Of a stretch of DNA of 64,000 bases, positions 39,206 through 51,598 are shown piece by piece. Position 1 is the first letter of the stretch. Every line of letters begins with the position of its first letter. Location of the stretch: assembly GCF_040536835.1 (NCBI RefSeq), contig NZ_CP159578.1, positions 744,001-808,000 on the forward strand, written 5' to 3'. This DNA is from Salinicola endophyticus (GTDB taxonomy: Bacteria > Pseudomonadota > Gammaproteobacteria > Pseudomonadales > Halomonadaceae). The position numbers were made by a program, and so were the translations under genes. The notes beneath the pieces are model-generated. The model did not search any database. It was not told the DNA's origin and saw nothing but the letters and a program-made list of their open reading frames with translations.

Positions 39206-39381
39206 ACTAGGTGCTGTCTGAAAAGTCGACGAGCGAAGGCAAGGCCGGGGCGCGCAGCTAAGGAAAAAATCGGCGAAAAGGGACCGGGCTGGCGCTCCAG
39301 TTTACGGGGTGTAAATGAGCATTTTGAGCCGATTTTTAACGCCGCGAGGGCGAGCGCAGTCCTTTTCAGGTGGTGCCTAGT
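39206..39381. mobile_element. 176-bp palindromic MITE-like element
   Basis: Imperfect 19-bp terminal inverted repeats (39206-39224 and 39363-39381, 14 of 19 matching) enclose a 10-bp perfect internal inverted repeat, AAAAATCGGC (39265-39274) and its complement (39328-39337). CTAG is found at both edges (39207-39210 and 39377-39380), as an IS5-type target duplication would leave, though CTAG is itself palindromic. No transposase is inside. Its right edge touches the stop codon of the yheV gene. Confidence 0.6.
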
Positions 39382-39634
39382 GGCGGGTACCGGGATCGAT
39401 GATCTTCACTGTACTGATCTCTTCGCGCGCGGGCTTCTGGGTCTCGCGGGGCTGATTGACCCGGGTTGGCAGTTCGTCCTGCGCGCTGTCCTCCACCGGC
39501 AGCTGCTCGAAGAAGTCGCAGCTGACGCAGTCGCGGTAGCGGATACCGTTCTGCTCCCAGCTGCGTATGCGATCCATGGCCGCACAGCGCGGGCAGATGG
39601 CGCCGGCGATGAAGCGTTTGGGTGTGTGTGTCAT
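39377..39634 (-). CDS. yheV: YheV family zinc-ribbon protein
   Basis: An 85-residue cytoplasmic protein. Two CxxC pairs (CPRC near residue 14 and CVSC near residue 36) form a probable zinc ribbon, with YRDCVSCDF typical of the family. It is encoded 67 bp after prlC on the same strand, as the pair often is in pseudomonads. The C-terminal half is charged and less conserved. The TAG stop (39377-39379) lies in the CTAG of the MITE-like element, so the C-terminus may have been changed by insertion. Function unknown. Confidence 0.82.
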   Translation of the reverse strand: MTHTPKRFIAGAICPRCAAMDRIRSWEQNGIRYRDCVSCDFFEQLPVEDSAQDELPTRVNQPRETQKPAREEISTVKIIDPGTRH

Positions 39635-39701
39635 GGCTGACCTCGCTGATGGGCGGGCAGGGTTCGCCTGCCCGCCCCTGGGTGCGTTTCGGCGCCGTCC
39701 G

Positions 39702-41753
39702 TCAGGCGGCGTCGCGCGGTTCGATGCCGGTATGGCGCAGCAGCGGCTCGATGCTCGGCTCGCGGCCGCGGAACGCCTTGAACAGCTCGGCGGCATCGCG
39801 CGAGCCGCCGCGCTCTAGGATCTCGCTGCGGAAGCGCTGGCCGGTCTCGGCGTCGAAGATGCCGGCCTCCTCGAAGGCGCTGTAGGCGTCCGCCGAGAGC
39901 ACTTCGGCCCACTTGTAGCTGTAGTAGCCCGCGGCGTAGCCGCCGGCAAAGATATGCGAGAAGCCGTTCTGGAAGCGGTTGAAGTCGACGCTGGGGACCA
40001 CCGACACCTGGGCGCGCACGCCATCGAGCAGTGCCTGCACGTCGGCGGCGCTGGGGGTGGCGAGCTCGTGGTGCAGGCGCAGATCGAACATCGAGAACTC
40101 CAGCTGGCGCATCATCTGCATCGCCGACTGGAAGTTGCGCGCTGCCTGCAGTTTGTCGAGCAGTGCATCCGGCAGCTTGTCGCCGCTGTCGACGTGGCCG
40201 GCGATCAAGTCGAGCCCCTCGCGCTCCCAGCAGAAGTTCTCCATGAACTGGCTGGGCAGTTCGACTGCGTCCCAGGCTACGCCGCTGATGCCGGAGACGT
40301 CGGCCACCGTCTGCCGGGTCAGCATGTGGTGCAGGCCGTGACCGAACTCATGGAACAGTGTCAGCACCTCGTCGTGGGTCAACAGCGCCGGCTTGCCGCC
40401 GACCGGCGGGGTGAAGTTGCAGGTCAGGTAGGCGACCGGCAGCTGCAGCGAACCATCCTCGCGCTGGCGCCGGGTGCGGCAGACGTCCATCCAGGCGCCA
40501 CCGCGCTTGCCTTCCCGGGCGTAGAGGTCGAGGTAGAAGCCGGCGATCGGGGTGTCGCCGTCGAGCACGTCGAAGTAGCGCACGTCCGGGTGGTAGCGCG
40601 GAGCCTCGGGATTCTCGGTCATGCGGATGCCGTAGAGCTTGCCGACCACGCGGAACAGGCCGTCCACCGCCCGCGGCGCGGGGAAGTAGGGGCGCAGCTG
40701 CTCTTGGGAGATGTCATAGCGCGCCTGGCGCAGCTTCTCGCTGACGAAGCCGATGTCCCAGGGGGCCAGTTCGCCCATGCCGAGGGTGTCGCGGGCATAG
40801 GTCTGGAGCTCGCCGATATCCCGCCGCGCCTGGGGCAGGGCACGCTCGGCGAGATCGTCGAGAAAGCCCAGGACCTGGTCGGGAGACTCGGCCATCTTGG
40901 TCTCCAGCGAGTAGTCGGCGTAGGTGGCGAAGCCGAGTAGCTGAGCCAGCTCATGACGCAGCGCCAGGATCTCCTCGATCACCGGGGCGTTGTCGTTGGC
41001 GCCGGCGTTGGGGCCCTGGTCGGAGGCGCGGGTGACGTAGGCGGTGTAGACCTCCTGGCGCAGTTCGCGATCCTCGGCGAAGGTCATGATCGGCAGAAAG
41101 CAGGGCACATCGAGGGTGATGCGATAGCCCGTTTCGCCCTTGGCCTCGGCGTTGGCGGCCAGCATCTCCAGCGCGCTCTCCGGCAGGCCGGCCAGGCGCG
41201 AGGCGTCGGGCAGCGTCTTGTGCCACGCCTGGGTGGCATCGAGCAGCTGGTTGGAGAAGGTATTGCCCAGCTCGGAGAGGCGTGCCTGGATCTCGCCGTA
41301 GCGGCGCTTCTGCTCGCTGGGCAGGTCAACACCGGCGAGGCGGAAGTTGCGCAGGGTGTTGTCGACCGCCTTGCGCTGGGCCTCGTCAAGCGCAGAGAAA
41401 TCCTCGCTCTGGGCCAGGCGTTCGAAGGCCTGGAACAGCGCGGTGTGCTGGCCGACCCAGGTGCTGTACTCCGAGAGCAGCGCCAGACACTGCTGATAGG
41501 CGTCGCGCAGGGCGTCGCTGTTCATCGTCGAGTTGAGGTGCGACACCGGCGAGAAAGCCTGGGAGAGACGGTCGTCGAGCGCCTCCAACGGTGCGGCGAG
41601 GGAGTCCCAGGTAGGCGCCTGCTGATTGGCCAGGGTGTCGATCGCGGCGCGGTTGTCGGCGATGATCTTCTCGACCGCGGGAACGGCATGCTCGGGGCGG
41701 ATCGCCTCGAACGGCGGCAGCGTGTTGGAGTCGAGCAGCGGATTGTGCGACAT
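39702..41753 (-). CDS. prlC: oligopeptidase A (M3 family zinc peptidase)
   Basis: A cytoplasmic metallopeptidase of 683 residues that degrades signal peptides and oligopeptides. The zinc motif HEFGH is in LFHEFGHGLHHML, and the C-terminal part includes GYAAGYYSYKWAEVLSAD, typical of PrlC. The ATG at 41753 (MSHNPLLDSNTLPPF) matches the usual length of about 680; the frame is open for 83 more codons upstream but without family sequence. It is followed by yheV. Confidence 0.96.
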   Translation of the reverse strand: MSHNPLLDSNTLPPFEAIRPEHAVPAVEKIIADNRAAIDTLANQQAPTWDSLAAPLEALDDRLSQAFSPVSHLNSTMNSDALRDAYQQCLALLSEYSTWVGQHTALFQAFERLAQSEDFSALDEAQRKAVDNTLRNFRLAGVDLPSEQKRRYGEIQARLSELGNTFSNQLLDATQAWHKTLPDASRLAGLPESALEMLAANAEAKGETGYRITLDVPCFLPIMTFAEDRELRQEVYTAYVTRASDQGPNAGANDNAPVIEEILALRHELAQLLGFATYADYSLETKMAESPDQVLGFLDDLAERALPQARRDIGELQTYARDTLGMGELAPWDIGFVSEKLRQARYDISQEQLRPYFPAPRAVDGLFRVVGKLYGIRMTENPEAPRYHPDVRYFDVLDGDTPIAGFYLDLYAREGKRGGAWMDVCRTRRQREDGSLQLPVAYLTCNFTPPVGGKPALLTHDEVLTLFHEFGHGLHHMLTRQTVADVSGISGVAWDAVELPSQFMENFCWEREGLDLIAGHVDSGDKLPDALLDKLQAARNFQSAMQMMRQLEFSMFDLRLHHELATPSAADVQALLDGVRAQVSVVPSVDFNRFQNGFSHIFAGGYAAGYYSYKWAEVLSADAYSAFEEAGIFDAETGQRFRSEILERGGSRDAAELFKAFRGREPSIEPLLRHTGIEPRDAA

Positions 41754-41975
41754 GATCACCTCGGACGAAGAATCGATGCCACAGTATATGGGGGGGATGG
41801 CCGTGCCTTTCAACGCGCTGGCCAGTCTGCCGATCGGCAGGGCCTTGCCCGTGCGATGCCAGGATTGGCCGTGACGGTGAGCCCTGATAGGCTCGCTTCC
41901 TTTCTCCGTGACGATGGCCACGTGAAGACGGTCCTGTAGCGACGGCGCCCCGCCAAGATAGAAGGTGACGAGACG

Positions 41976-43316
41976 ATGAACGAAACCCTGGAGCGCTGGC
42001 ACTCACGCCGTGCTTTCATTCTGGCGGTGACCGGCGCCGCGGTGGGGCTGGGCAATATCTGGCGCTTCCCCTACATGACCGGGGAGAACGGCGGCTCGGC
42101 CTTTCTGCTGCTCTACATCCTGTTCGTGGTGGTGCTGGGCCTGCCGATGATGATGGCGGAGATCCTGATCGGGCGTGCCGGCCGGCGCAGCCCGATGCAG
42201 GCGCTGGCGTATCTCGCCAGCGAGGCCGGGGTCAGCCCGCACTGGCGCTGGCTCGGGCTGTTCGGGGCGCTCACCGTCTTCTTCATCCTCTCGTTCTACT
42301 CGGTGGTCTCCGGCTGGTCGATCGAGTATCTGGTCGACGCGGTTAATGGTGGCTTCGTCGAGCGTACGCCGGCACAGATCGGCTCGGCCTTCGACGCCTT
42401 CCTCGCCGATCCGCTGCGCATGACCTTCAATCACACGCTGTTCATGTTGCTGACCATGTCGGTGGTCGCCGCCGGGGTCAGCAACGGGCTGGAGAAGCTC
42501 AACAACGTGATGATGCCGCTGCTCTACGTGATCCTGATCGTGCTCGGCGGCTACGCCGTCACCACCGCCGGCTTCGGCGCGGCGATGGCTTGGCTGTTCA
42601 CGCCCAATCCGGCGGCGATCGATCTCCAGGTGGTGCTCAACGCCATGGGGCACGCCTTCTTCACCCTTGCCGTGGGGGCCTGTGCGCTAATGGCCTATGG
42701 CGCCTACATGCCCGAAGAGCAGAGTCTGCCGCGGGCGGTGTGCGCAGTGGCCCTGCTGGATATCGCGGTGGCGCTGCTCTCGGGTATCGCCATCTTCTCG
42801 GTGGTGTTCACCCACGGTCTCGATCCGACCGAGGGGCCGGGGCTGATGTTCGTGACGCTGCCGATCGCCTTCAGCGAGCTCCCGGGTGGGCAGATCTGGC
42901 TGGGGGCCTTCTTCCTGCTGCTGCTGGTGGCGACCTGGACCTCCTCGATCAATCTGGCCGAGCCGATGGTGGCGATGCTGATCGGCGCCGGCTGGCGCCG
43001 TGGGCGGGCGGCGCTGCTGATCGGTGCGCTGGTGTGGGGTGTGGGTCTGCTCTCGGTGCTGTCATTCTCGACCCTGGCCGACGTGCACTGGATCGGCGAG
43101 ATGAACTTCTTCGCCCTGGTATCCACGGTGCCGCCGGATATCTTCCTGCCCATCGGCGGGCTGCTGATCGCGATCTTCGCCGCCTGGCGCATGTTGCCCG
43201 AAGCCGCGGCCTCGGCGCTGGGCGCGCCGACGGCGGGGTTCCGGCTGTGGCGCGGCGTGGTGCGCTATGTCTCGATCCCGTTGACGGCGGTGGTGCTGTT
43301 GTCGAGCCTGATATAG
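41976..43316 (+). CDS. sodium-dependent transporter, NSS (neurotransmitter:sodium symporter) family
   Basis: A 446-residue inner-membrane symporter with about 11-12 hydrophobic helices. Helix 1 carries the sodium/substrate motif GAAVGLGNIWRFPYMTGENG, and later segments include SFYSVVSGWS and VATWTSSINLAEP. Bacterial relatives carry amino acids such as tryptophan or leucine with Na+. Substrate unknown. It starts 222 bp from prlC, divergently, with GAAGG upstream of the ATG. Confidence 0.93.
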   Translation: MNETLERWHSRRAFILAVTGAAVGLGNIWRFPYMTGENGGSAFLLLYILFVVVLGLPMMMAEILIGRAGRRSPMQALAYLASEAGVSPHWRWLGLFGALTVFFILSFYSVVSGWSIEYLVDAVNGGFVERTPAQIGSAFDAFLADPLRMTFNHTLFMLLTMSVVAAGVSNGLEKLNNVMMPLLYVILIVLGGYAVTTAGFGAAMAWLFTPNPAAIDLQVVLNAMGHAFFTLAVGACALMAYGAYMPEEQSLPRAVCAVALLDIAVALLSGIAIFSVVFTHGLDPTEGPGLMFVTLPIAFSELPGGQIWLGAFFLLLLVATWTSSINLAEPMVAMLIGAGWRRGRAALLIGALVWGVGLLSVLSFSTLADVHWIGEMNFFALVSTVPPDIFLPIGGLLIAIFAAWRMLPEAAASALGAPTAGFRLWRGVVRYVSIPLTAVVLLSSLI

Positions 43317-43373
43317 AGACGATCCATGACCATCGACGCCGGGCGGCGTCGAACGAAGGGAGGCATTTCATCC

Positions 43374-43907
43374 ATGGCAGTGAGAACCTATCAGGGCATC
43401 GGCCCGAGTCTGGGCGAGCGGGTCTTCATCGATGAGACCAGTGTGGTGCTCGGCGATGTGGCCTTGGGTGACGACAGTTCGGTGTGGCCGATGGCGGTGA
43501 TTCGCGGCGATGTCCATCGCATCCGCATCGGCGCGCGCACCAGCGTGCAGGACGGCTGTGTGCTGCACTGCACCCATGCCAGCGACTACAACCCCGGCGG
43601 ACATCCGCTGATCATCGGCGATGAGGTGACCGTGGGGCATCAGGCAACGCTGCACGGCTGCCGCGTGGGCGATCGGGTGCTGGTCGGCATGGGCGCCATC
43701 GTGCTCGACGGCGCCGTGGTCGAGTCCGAGGTGATCATCGCCGCCGGCGCCCTGGTGCCGCCGGGCAAGACGCTGGCGAGCGGGCATGTCTATGCCGGCA
43801 ACCCGGCCAAGCCCCTGCGCCCGCTCAAGCCCGAGGAGCGTGAGTTCTTCGCCTATACCGCGGGCAACTACGTCAAGCTCAAGGATCGTCACCTCAGCGG
43901 CGAGTGA
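43374..43907 (+). CDS. gamma-carbonic anhydrase family protein
   Basis: A 177-residue left-handed beta-helix protein. Hexapeptide-like repeats fill residues 15-150, with the metal-ligand region GDVHRIRIGARTSVQDG and GHQATLHGCRVGD holding the candidate histidines, followed by GMGAIVLDGA. Members (YrdA, PaaY-like, CaiE-like) bind Zn or Fe; activity as carbonic anhydrase varies. The ATG at 43374 follows GAAGGGAGG; an upstream ATG would add 16 residues of no family sequence. Its stop abuts that of the convergent GntR gene. Confidence 0.9.
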   Translation: MAVRTYQGIGPSLGERVFIDETSVVLGDVALGDDSSVWPMAVIRGDVHRIRIGARTSVQDGCVLHCTHASDYNPGGHPLIIGDEVTVGHQATLHGCRVGDRVLVGMGAIVLDGAVVESEVIIAAGALVPPGKTLASGHVYAGNPAKPLRPLKPEEREFFAYTAGNYVKLKDRHLSGE

Positions 43908-44696
43908 TCAGCGTGGCGGCGTACCCTTGAGTAGCTGGGTGCGTCGCTCGGCGCGCTGGGCGCGGAATTCGGCGCGCTGCATCTCCATCAACCCCTCCTT
44001 GACGTAGCCGAGATGCTCGTGGGCGAGATGCCGGGCATCTTCGGCGCGACCTTCCAGAATCGCCTCTAGCAGCGCCCGGTGCTGATCCAGTAGCAGGCTG
44101 CGCGCATCGGGACGCTCGAACAGATGCGCCAGGTTGGCGACGATACTCTTCTCCAGTAGCTGGAACAGCCCACGAATGGTGTGCAGCATCAGCACATTGT
44201 GTGCCGTCTCGGCGATCGCCAGATGGAACGCGGCATCCGCCCTGGCCTCGCGCAGGGCGTCGCCCTGTTGGCTGGGGTCGGCGTAGCTGTCGCGCAGGGC
44301 CTGGAAGCGCTGCTGCAGCATCTCCTTGTCCGCCGGGGTCGCGCGCATCGCTGCGTGGTAGGCGGTGATCCCCTCCATGGCATCGCGGAACTCGAGCACA
44401 TCGAGATAGAACTCATCGTGGCGCGACAGCATCTCGATGATCGGGTCGCCATAGCTGTCGCTGAGCCGCTCGCTGACATAGGTACCGCCGCCCTGGCGGC
44501 TGGTGAGCAAGCCGCGGGCCGAGAGCTTCTGGATCGCCTCGCGCAGCGACGGGCGCGAGACGCCGAAACGCTCGGCGAGCTCACGCTCCGACGGCAGGCG
44601 ATGGCCGGCCTTTAGGCTGCCCTCCAGAATCAGCGTCTCCAGACGCTGGGTGATGACGTCGGCCAGACGCGGCTGGCGTAGGGGCGATGGCGGCAC
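43908..44696 (-). CDS. GntR/FadR-family transcriptional regulator (PdhR-like)
   Basis: A 262-residue regulator. The N-terminal winged helix (about residues 10-75) contains LPSERELAERFGVSRPSLREAIQKL. The FCD effector domain follows, with EFRDAMEGITAYHAA, HLAIAETAHN and a metal-site-like histidine in DQHRALLEAIL. It resembles PdhR/LldR, which respond to pyruvate or lactate. Target genes cannot be told; it may act outside the window. It has its own promoter side facing the rRNA operon. Confidence 0.9.
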   Translation of the reverse strand: MPPSPLRQPRLADVITQRLETLILEGSLKAGHRLPSERELAERFGVSRPSLREAIQKLSARGLLTSRQGGGTYVSERLSDSYGDPIIEMLSRHDEFYLDVLEFRDAMEGITAYHAAMRATPADKEMLQQRFQALRDSYADPSQQGDALREARADAAFHLAIAETAHNVLMLHTIRGLFQLLEKSIVANLAHLFERPDARSLLLDQHRALLEAILEGRAEDARHLAHEHLGYVKEGLMEMQRAEFRAQRAERRTQLLKGTPPR

Positions 44697-44926
44697 GTGC
44701 GACTCCCTCGAATGGCAATGATGTTATCCACTATGCCGTGGCCCGGACGTGAAGCAACGCCTACCCCTGGGCAACGGCGGCCGTTCACGACAGCCGAAGT
44801 ATAATATCGTGCTGTCGATCACGCGGCGCTGACCTTTGACTGTAAGGGCTATCTGTCGCAAGCCCCGTCATACGAGGCCTGTAGTGCCAGTAGCGGAATG
44901 CGCTGACACTTTTTCGAGATTTCCCC

Positions 44927-44955
44927 TTGCCAAGTCCGGGGTGGATCCGTAAAGT
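44927..44955 (+). promoter_or_regulatory. rRNA promoter 1
   Basis: TTGCCA (-35), 17-bp spacer, TAAAGT (-10), followed by ACGCATCC. Confidence 0.65.
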
Positions 44956-45036
44956 ACGCATCCGCTGACGCCGAGACAGGTTCTCGGGGTTGGTGGAAAA
45001 GCTAGCTAAGCTGTTGAAAAGATTGAAAAAAATCGA

Positions 45037-45065
45037 TTGACACTTAGCCGCGGAGGTAGCAGAAT
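45037..45065 (+). promoter_or_regulatory. rRNA promoter 2
   Basis: TTGACA, 17-bp spacer, CAGAAT, followed by ACGCGCCTC. An A-tract (AAAAAAATCG) lies just before the -35 and may serve as an UP element. Confidence 0.75.
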
Positions 45066-45136
45066 ACGCGCCTCGCTTTTCCAGGATCGGTTCTCAGGCG
45101 GCAACGTGAACCGGGCAAGGGTCGACAAGAAAGACG

Positions 45137-45165
45137 TTGACATCTTCGCCAAGATCCTTAAAATA
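45137..45165 (+). promoter_or_regulatory. rRNA promoter 3
   Basis: TTGACA, 17-bp spacer, AAAATA, followed by ACGCCTCTCC. It lies exactly 100 bp after promoter 2. Confidence 0.75.
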
Positions 45166-45276
45166 CGCCTCTCCTTACGGCGACCCAGAAAGCAAGCGCT
45201 GACAAGCACTTGAGTCACTTTCGGGTCACGGCAGAAGGCTCGACACTCTGCGTGAGACGAGACTTCAAGTAAGGAC

Positions 45277-45287
45277 GCTCTTTAACA
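45277..45287 (+). promoter_or_regulatory. boxA antitermination site in the rRNA leader
   Basis: GCTCTTTAACA matches the NusB/NusE (boxA) element of rRNA operons. A second copy is in the 16S-23S spacer (47525-47535). Confidence 0.85.
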
Positions 45288-45447
45288 ATCGATCAGGTAA
45301 TTGATGTGGGCGCTTGTCTTGCGTGACGCCAGTCACAGCATATCAAGGCAAGCGACTCGTCTAAGATTCGTTTGACCTTGAACCAAGTTTGGTCCGCTTC
45401 GCTTCTTCTGTCTTCGGGCAGAGAAGAGGTAAGGACTATCAGACTTT

Positions 45448-46987
<1,540 letters not shown>

Positions 46988-47056
46988 AACGATTAGCGGA
47001 TCGCGAGATAAGCGCTCACAATCAATTACCTGATCGACCAAGAGCAATGACTGTTT

Positions 47057-47133
<77 letters not shown>

Positions 47134-47142
47134 AATTTACGC

Positions 47143-47206
47143 CATGACCGCGTTGTTTCCCGGCTCGCATAGCAGGCTATGCGTCACCGTGAAACGCCTT
47201 GTCATG
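47143..47206. repeat. extended palindrome between the spacer tRNAs
   Basis: CATGAC (47143-47148) pairs with GTCATG (47201-47206), GTTTC pairs with GAAAC, and GCATAG/CTATGC with a CAGG loop (47167-47182) forms the tip. The whole 64-bp stretch folds as one imperfect hairpin. It is gene-free. Confidence 0.7.
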
Positions 47207-47236
47207 ACGAAAATTATCCAGATAGCTGGATTGTCT

Positions 47237-47312
47237 GGGGCCATAGCTCAGCTGGGAGAGCGCCTGCCTTGCACGCAGGAGGTCAGCGGTTCGATCCCGC
47301 TTGGCTCCACCA
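47237..47312 (+). tRNA. tRNA-Ala (anticodon TGC)
   Basis: 76 nt with encoded CCA. Acceptor GGGGCCA pairs with TGGCTCC; anticodon TGC at 47270-47272. Confidence 0.98.
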
Positions 47313-47334
47313 CTGTCTTCGGAAAGTGCTGAAG

Positions 47335-47419
47335 AAGCTCAGCTGGTAGAGCGCCTGCCTTGCACGTCAGGTGGTCAGACCGGGGTCGCGCACGACTTCG
47401 ATCCCGCTTGGCTCCACCA
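47335..47419 (+). pseudogene. degenerate second tRNA-Ala copy
   Basis: Beginning 23 bp after tRNA-Ala. The D-arm to anticodon region is nearly that of tRNA-Ala (TGC at 47361-47363) and the end TCGATCCCGCTTGGCTCCACCA is identical, but the 5' acceptor strand is absent (the sequence is GCTGAAGA) and about 20 extra bases interrupt the T-arm. It cannot form an acceptor stem, so it is not expected to work. Confidence 0.8.
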
Positions 47420-47524
47420 AATCTTTCCCCGTTGGCACACGCCACACAGTCATCGAGTTCTAAGCCATCCGCTTCGTCGCTAACGCCGTGACCGAGTCGA
47501 TCGCTTAGAGCTTCTGCTCTAAAC

Positions 47525-47535
47525 GCTCTTTAACA
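47525..47535 (+). promoter_or_regulatory. boxA antitermination site in the 16S-23S spacer
   Basis: GCTCTTTAACA, the same 11 bases as in the leader (45277-45287). Confidence 0.85.
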
Positions 47536-47648
47536 ATGTGGATCATGCTGACAGTTCTTCTCGCAAGAGAGGAACGAAAAGTGATACGTCTCAAGCGTAT
47601 CCGGCAATTGTCGTTGTGATCGCGCGACCAGACTCCTTCGGGTTATAT

Positions 47649-50537
<2,889 letters not shown>

Positions 50538-50679
50538 ATAACCCCAAGGGGTCTGGGTCGGGCGATCACATCGCGACAATGGCCGGATAGGCAAGAGACG
50601 TATCATCAGCATGATCCAGATTGGTCGATGTGAAGCCGGTGCGTGAAAGCGTGTCACAGGTTCATGTCGACGTCAGTTT

Positions 50680-50798
50680 TGCCTGACGACCATAGCGAGT
50701 GGGAACCACCTGATTCCATGCCGAACTCAGAAGTGAAACCGCTTAGCGCCGATGGTAGTGTGGGGTCTCCCCATGTGAGAGTAGGTCATCGTCAGGCA
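50680..50798 (+). rRNA. rrf: 5S ribosomal RNA
   Basis: About 119 nt, from TGCCTGACGACCATAGCG to GTCAGGCA, with end pairing and CCGAACTCAGAAGTGAAACC inside. Boundaries by analogy with E. coli. Confidence 0.97.
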
Positions 50799-50806
50799 CC
50801 TATACC

Positions 50807-50832
50807 GAACCCCCGGCTCAGGCCGGGGGTTC
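50807..50832 (+). terminator. rRNA operon terminator 1
   Basis: GAACCCCCGGCCTGAGCC-type hairpin: GAACCCCCGGC and GCCGGGGGTTC with a 4-nt loop, followed by ATTCGTTT. Confidence 0.85.
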
Positions 50833-50880
50833 ATTCGTTTAGGGGCCTCTCCCTGAAGAGTAGCGGAGCGCCGCCCGGGG

Positions 50881-50930
50881 CATCGTCAGGCATCGATACC
50901 GAACCCCAGTCTCGAGAGAGACTGGGGTTC
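50881..50930 (+). repeat. duplicated 5S tail and terminator 2
   Basis: CATCGTCAGGCA followed by ATACCGAACCCC repeats the 5S end plus the start of terminator 1. A second hairpin (GAACCCCAGTCT and its complement, 50901-50930) closes the unit, again followed by a CTCGTTTA tail. This reads as the remnant of a second 5S unit. Confidence 0.75.
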
Positions 50931-51244
50931 ACTCGTTTATGGGACCTGAATCCTTCGAAACCTTTCCCCGCTACGCGGCCCAGGCCCGCTGCTCTTAACT
51001 TATCCCCACCCCCTTTATCGAGAGCCCGCAGTGACCGCCTGTGGATAGTTGGCCGAGGCTGGCCGGGTCATGGGTGTCGAGGGCTCATTGGTCTCGGCAC
51101 TGACGCCATTTGCCGACAGTGATCTGCATCTTCTGGCTTATCGCGGAGCAAATGGGGAAGGGGTGTGCGAACGCTGGCTGAGGTAAACATTACCGACTAT
51201 GTTATGAGGGTCATATACGGAGTCGTATCCAAAGGAGTGTCGAT
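50931..51244. other. gene-free stretch after the rRNA operon
   Basis: 314 bp between the second terminator and the lipoprotein gene. I see no gene. A small palindrome ATACGGAGTCGTAT (51214-51227) and the ribosome site AAAGGAG lie just before the next gene. Confidence 0.6.
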
Positions 51245-51445
51245 ATGCGTTCTGATCTACTGAAGAAGATGGCCATGGCGATGATGCTGGGCATGATGGC
51301 GTTCGGCGTCGTAGCCTGCGACAACGACGATGGTCCGGCCGAGAAAGCGGGTGAATCAGTGGACAATGCGGTGGATGATGCCGGGCAGGCTATGGAAAAC
51401 GCCGGCGACAACATTCAGGACAAGGCGGAAGACGCCAAGAATTGA
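51245..51445 (+). CDS. small lipoprotein, 66 residues
   Basis: The N-terminus is a lipoprotein signal with lipobox VVAC (Cys about residue 25), giving a mature tail of about 42 residues that is very acidic and Asn/Ala-rich, with repeating heptads such as EKAGESVDNAV and DDAGQAMENAG that could form an amphipathic helix. AAAGGAG precedes the ATG. It resembles small entericidin or halophile stress lipoproteins only in style; no function is assigned. A bidirectional terminator follows. Confidence 0.75.
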   Translation: MRSDLLKKMAMAMMLGMMAFGVVACDNDDGPAEKAGESVDNAVDDAGQAMENAGDNIQDKAEDAKN

Positions 51446-51537
51446 CGCCAGGCGTCAGCGCCGACGTGGATAAGCAGGCAAACAACCCTGGTTGTCATAA
51501 AGCGCTGACAGAGTGGTGAGCAAAAAAGCGGTAAATA

Positions 51538-51565
51538 AAAAACCGGGCCCTTGGGCCCGGTTTTT
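51538..51565. terminator. bidirectional terminator
   Basis: AAAAACCGGGCCC, TT loop, GGGCCCGGTTTTT: a perfect stem with A- and T-tracts on both sides, between two convergent genes. Confidence 0.9.
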
Positions 51566-51598
51566 CGTTGTGTAGAACTCGTTGTGCAGAATAGCGCG

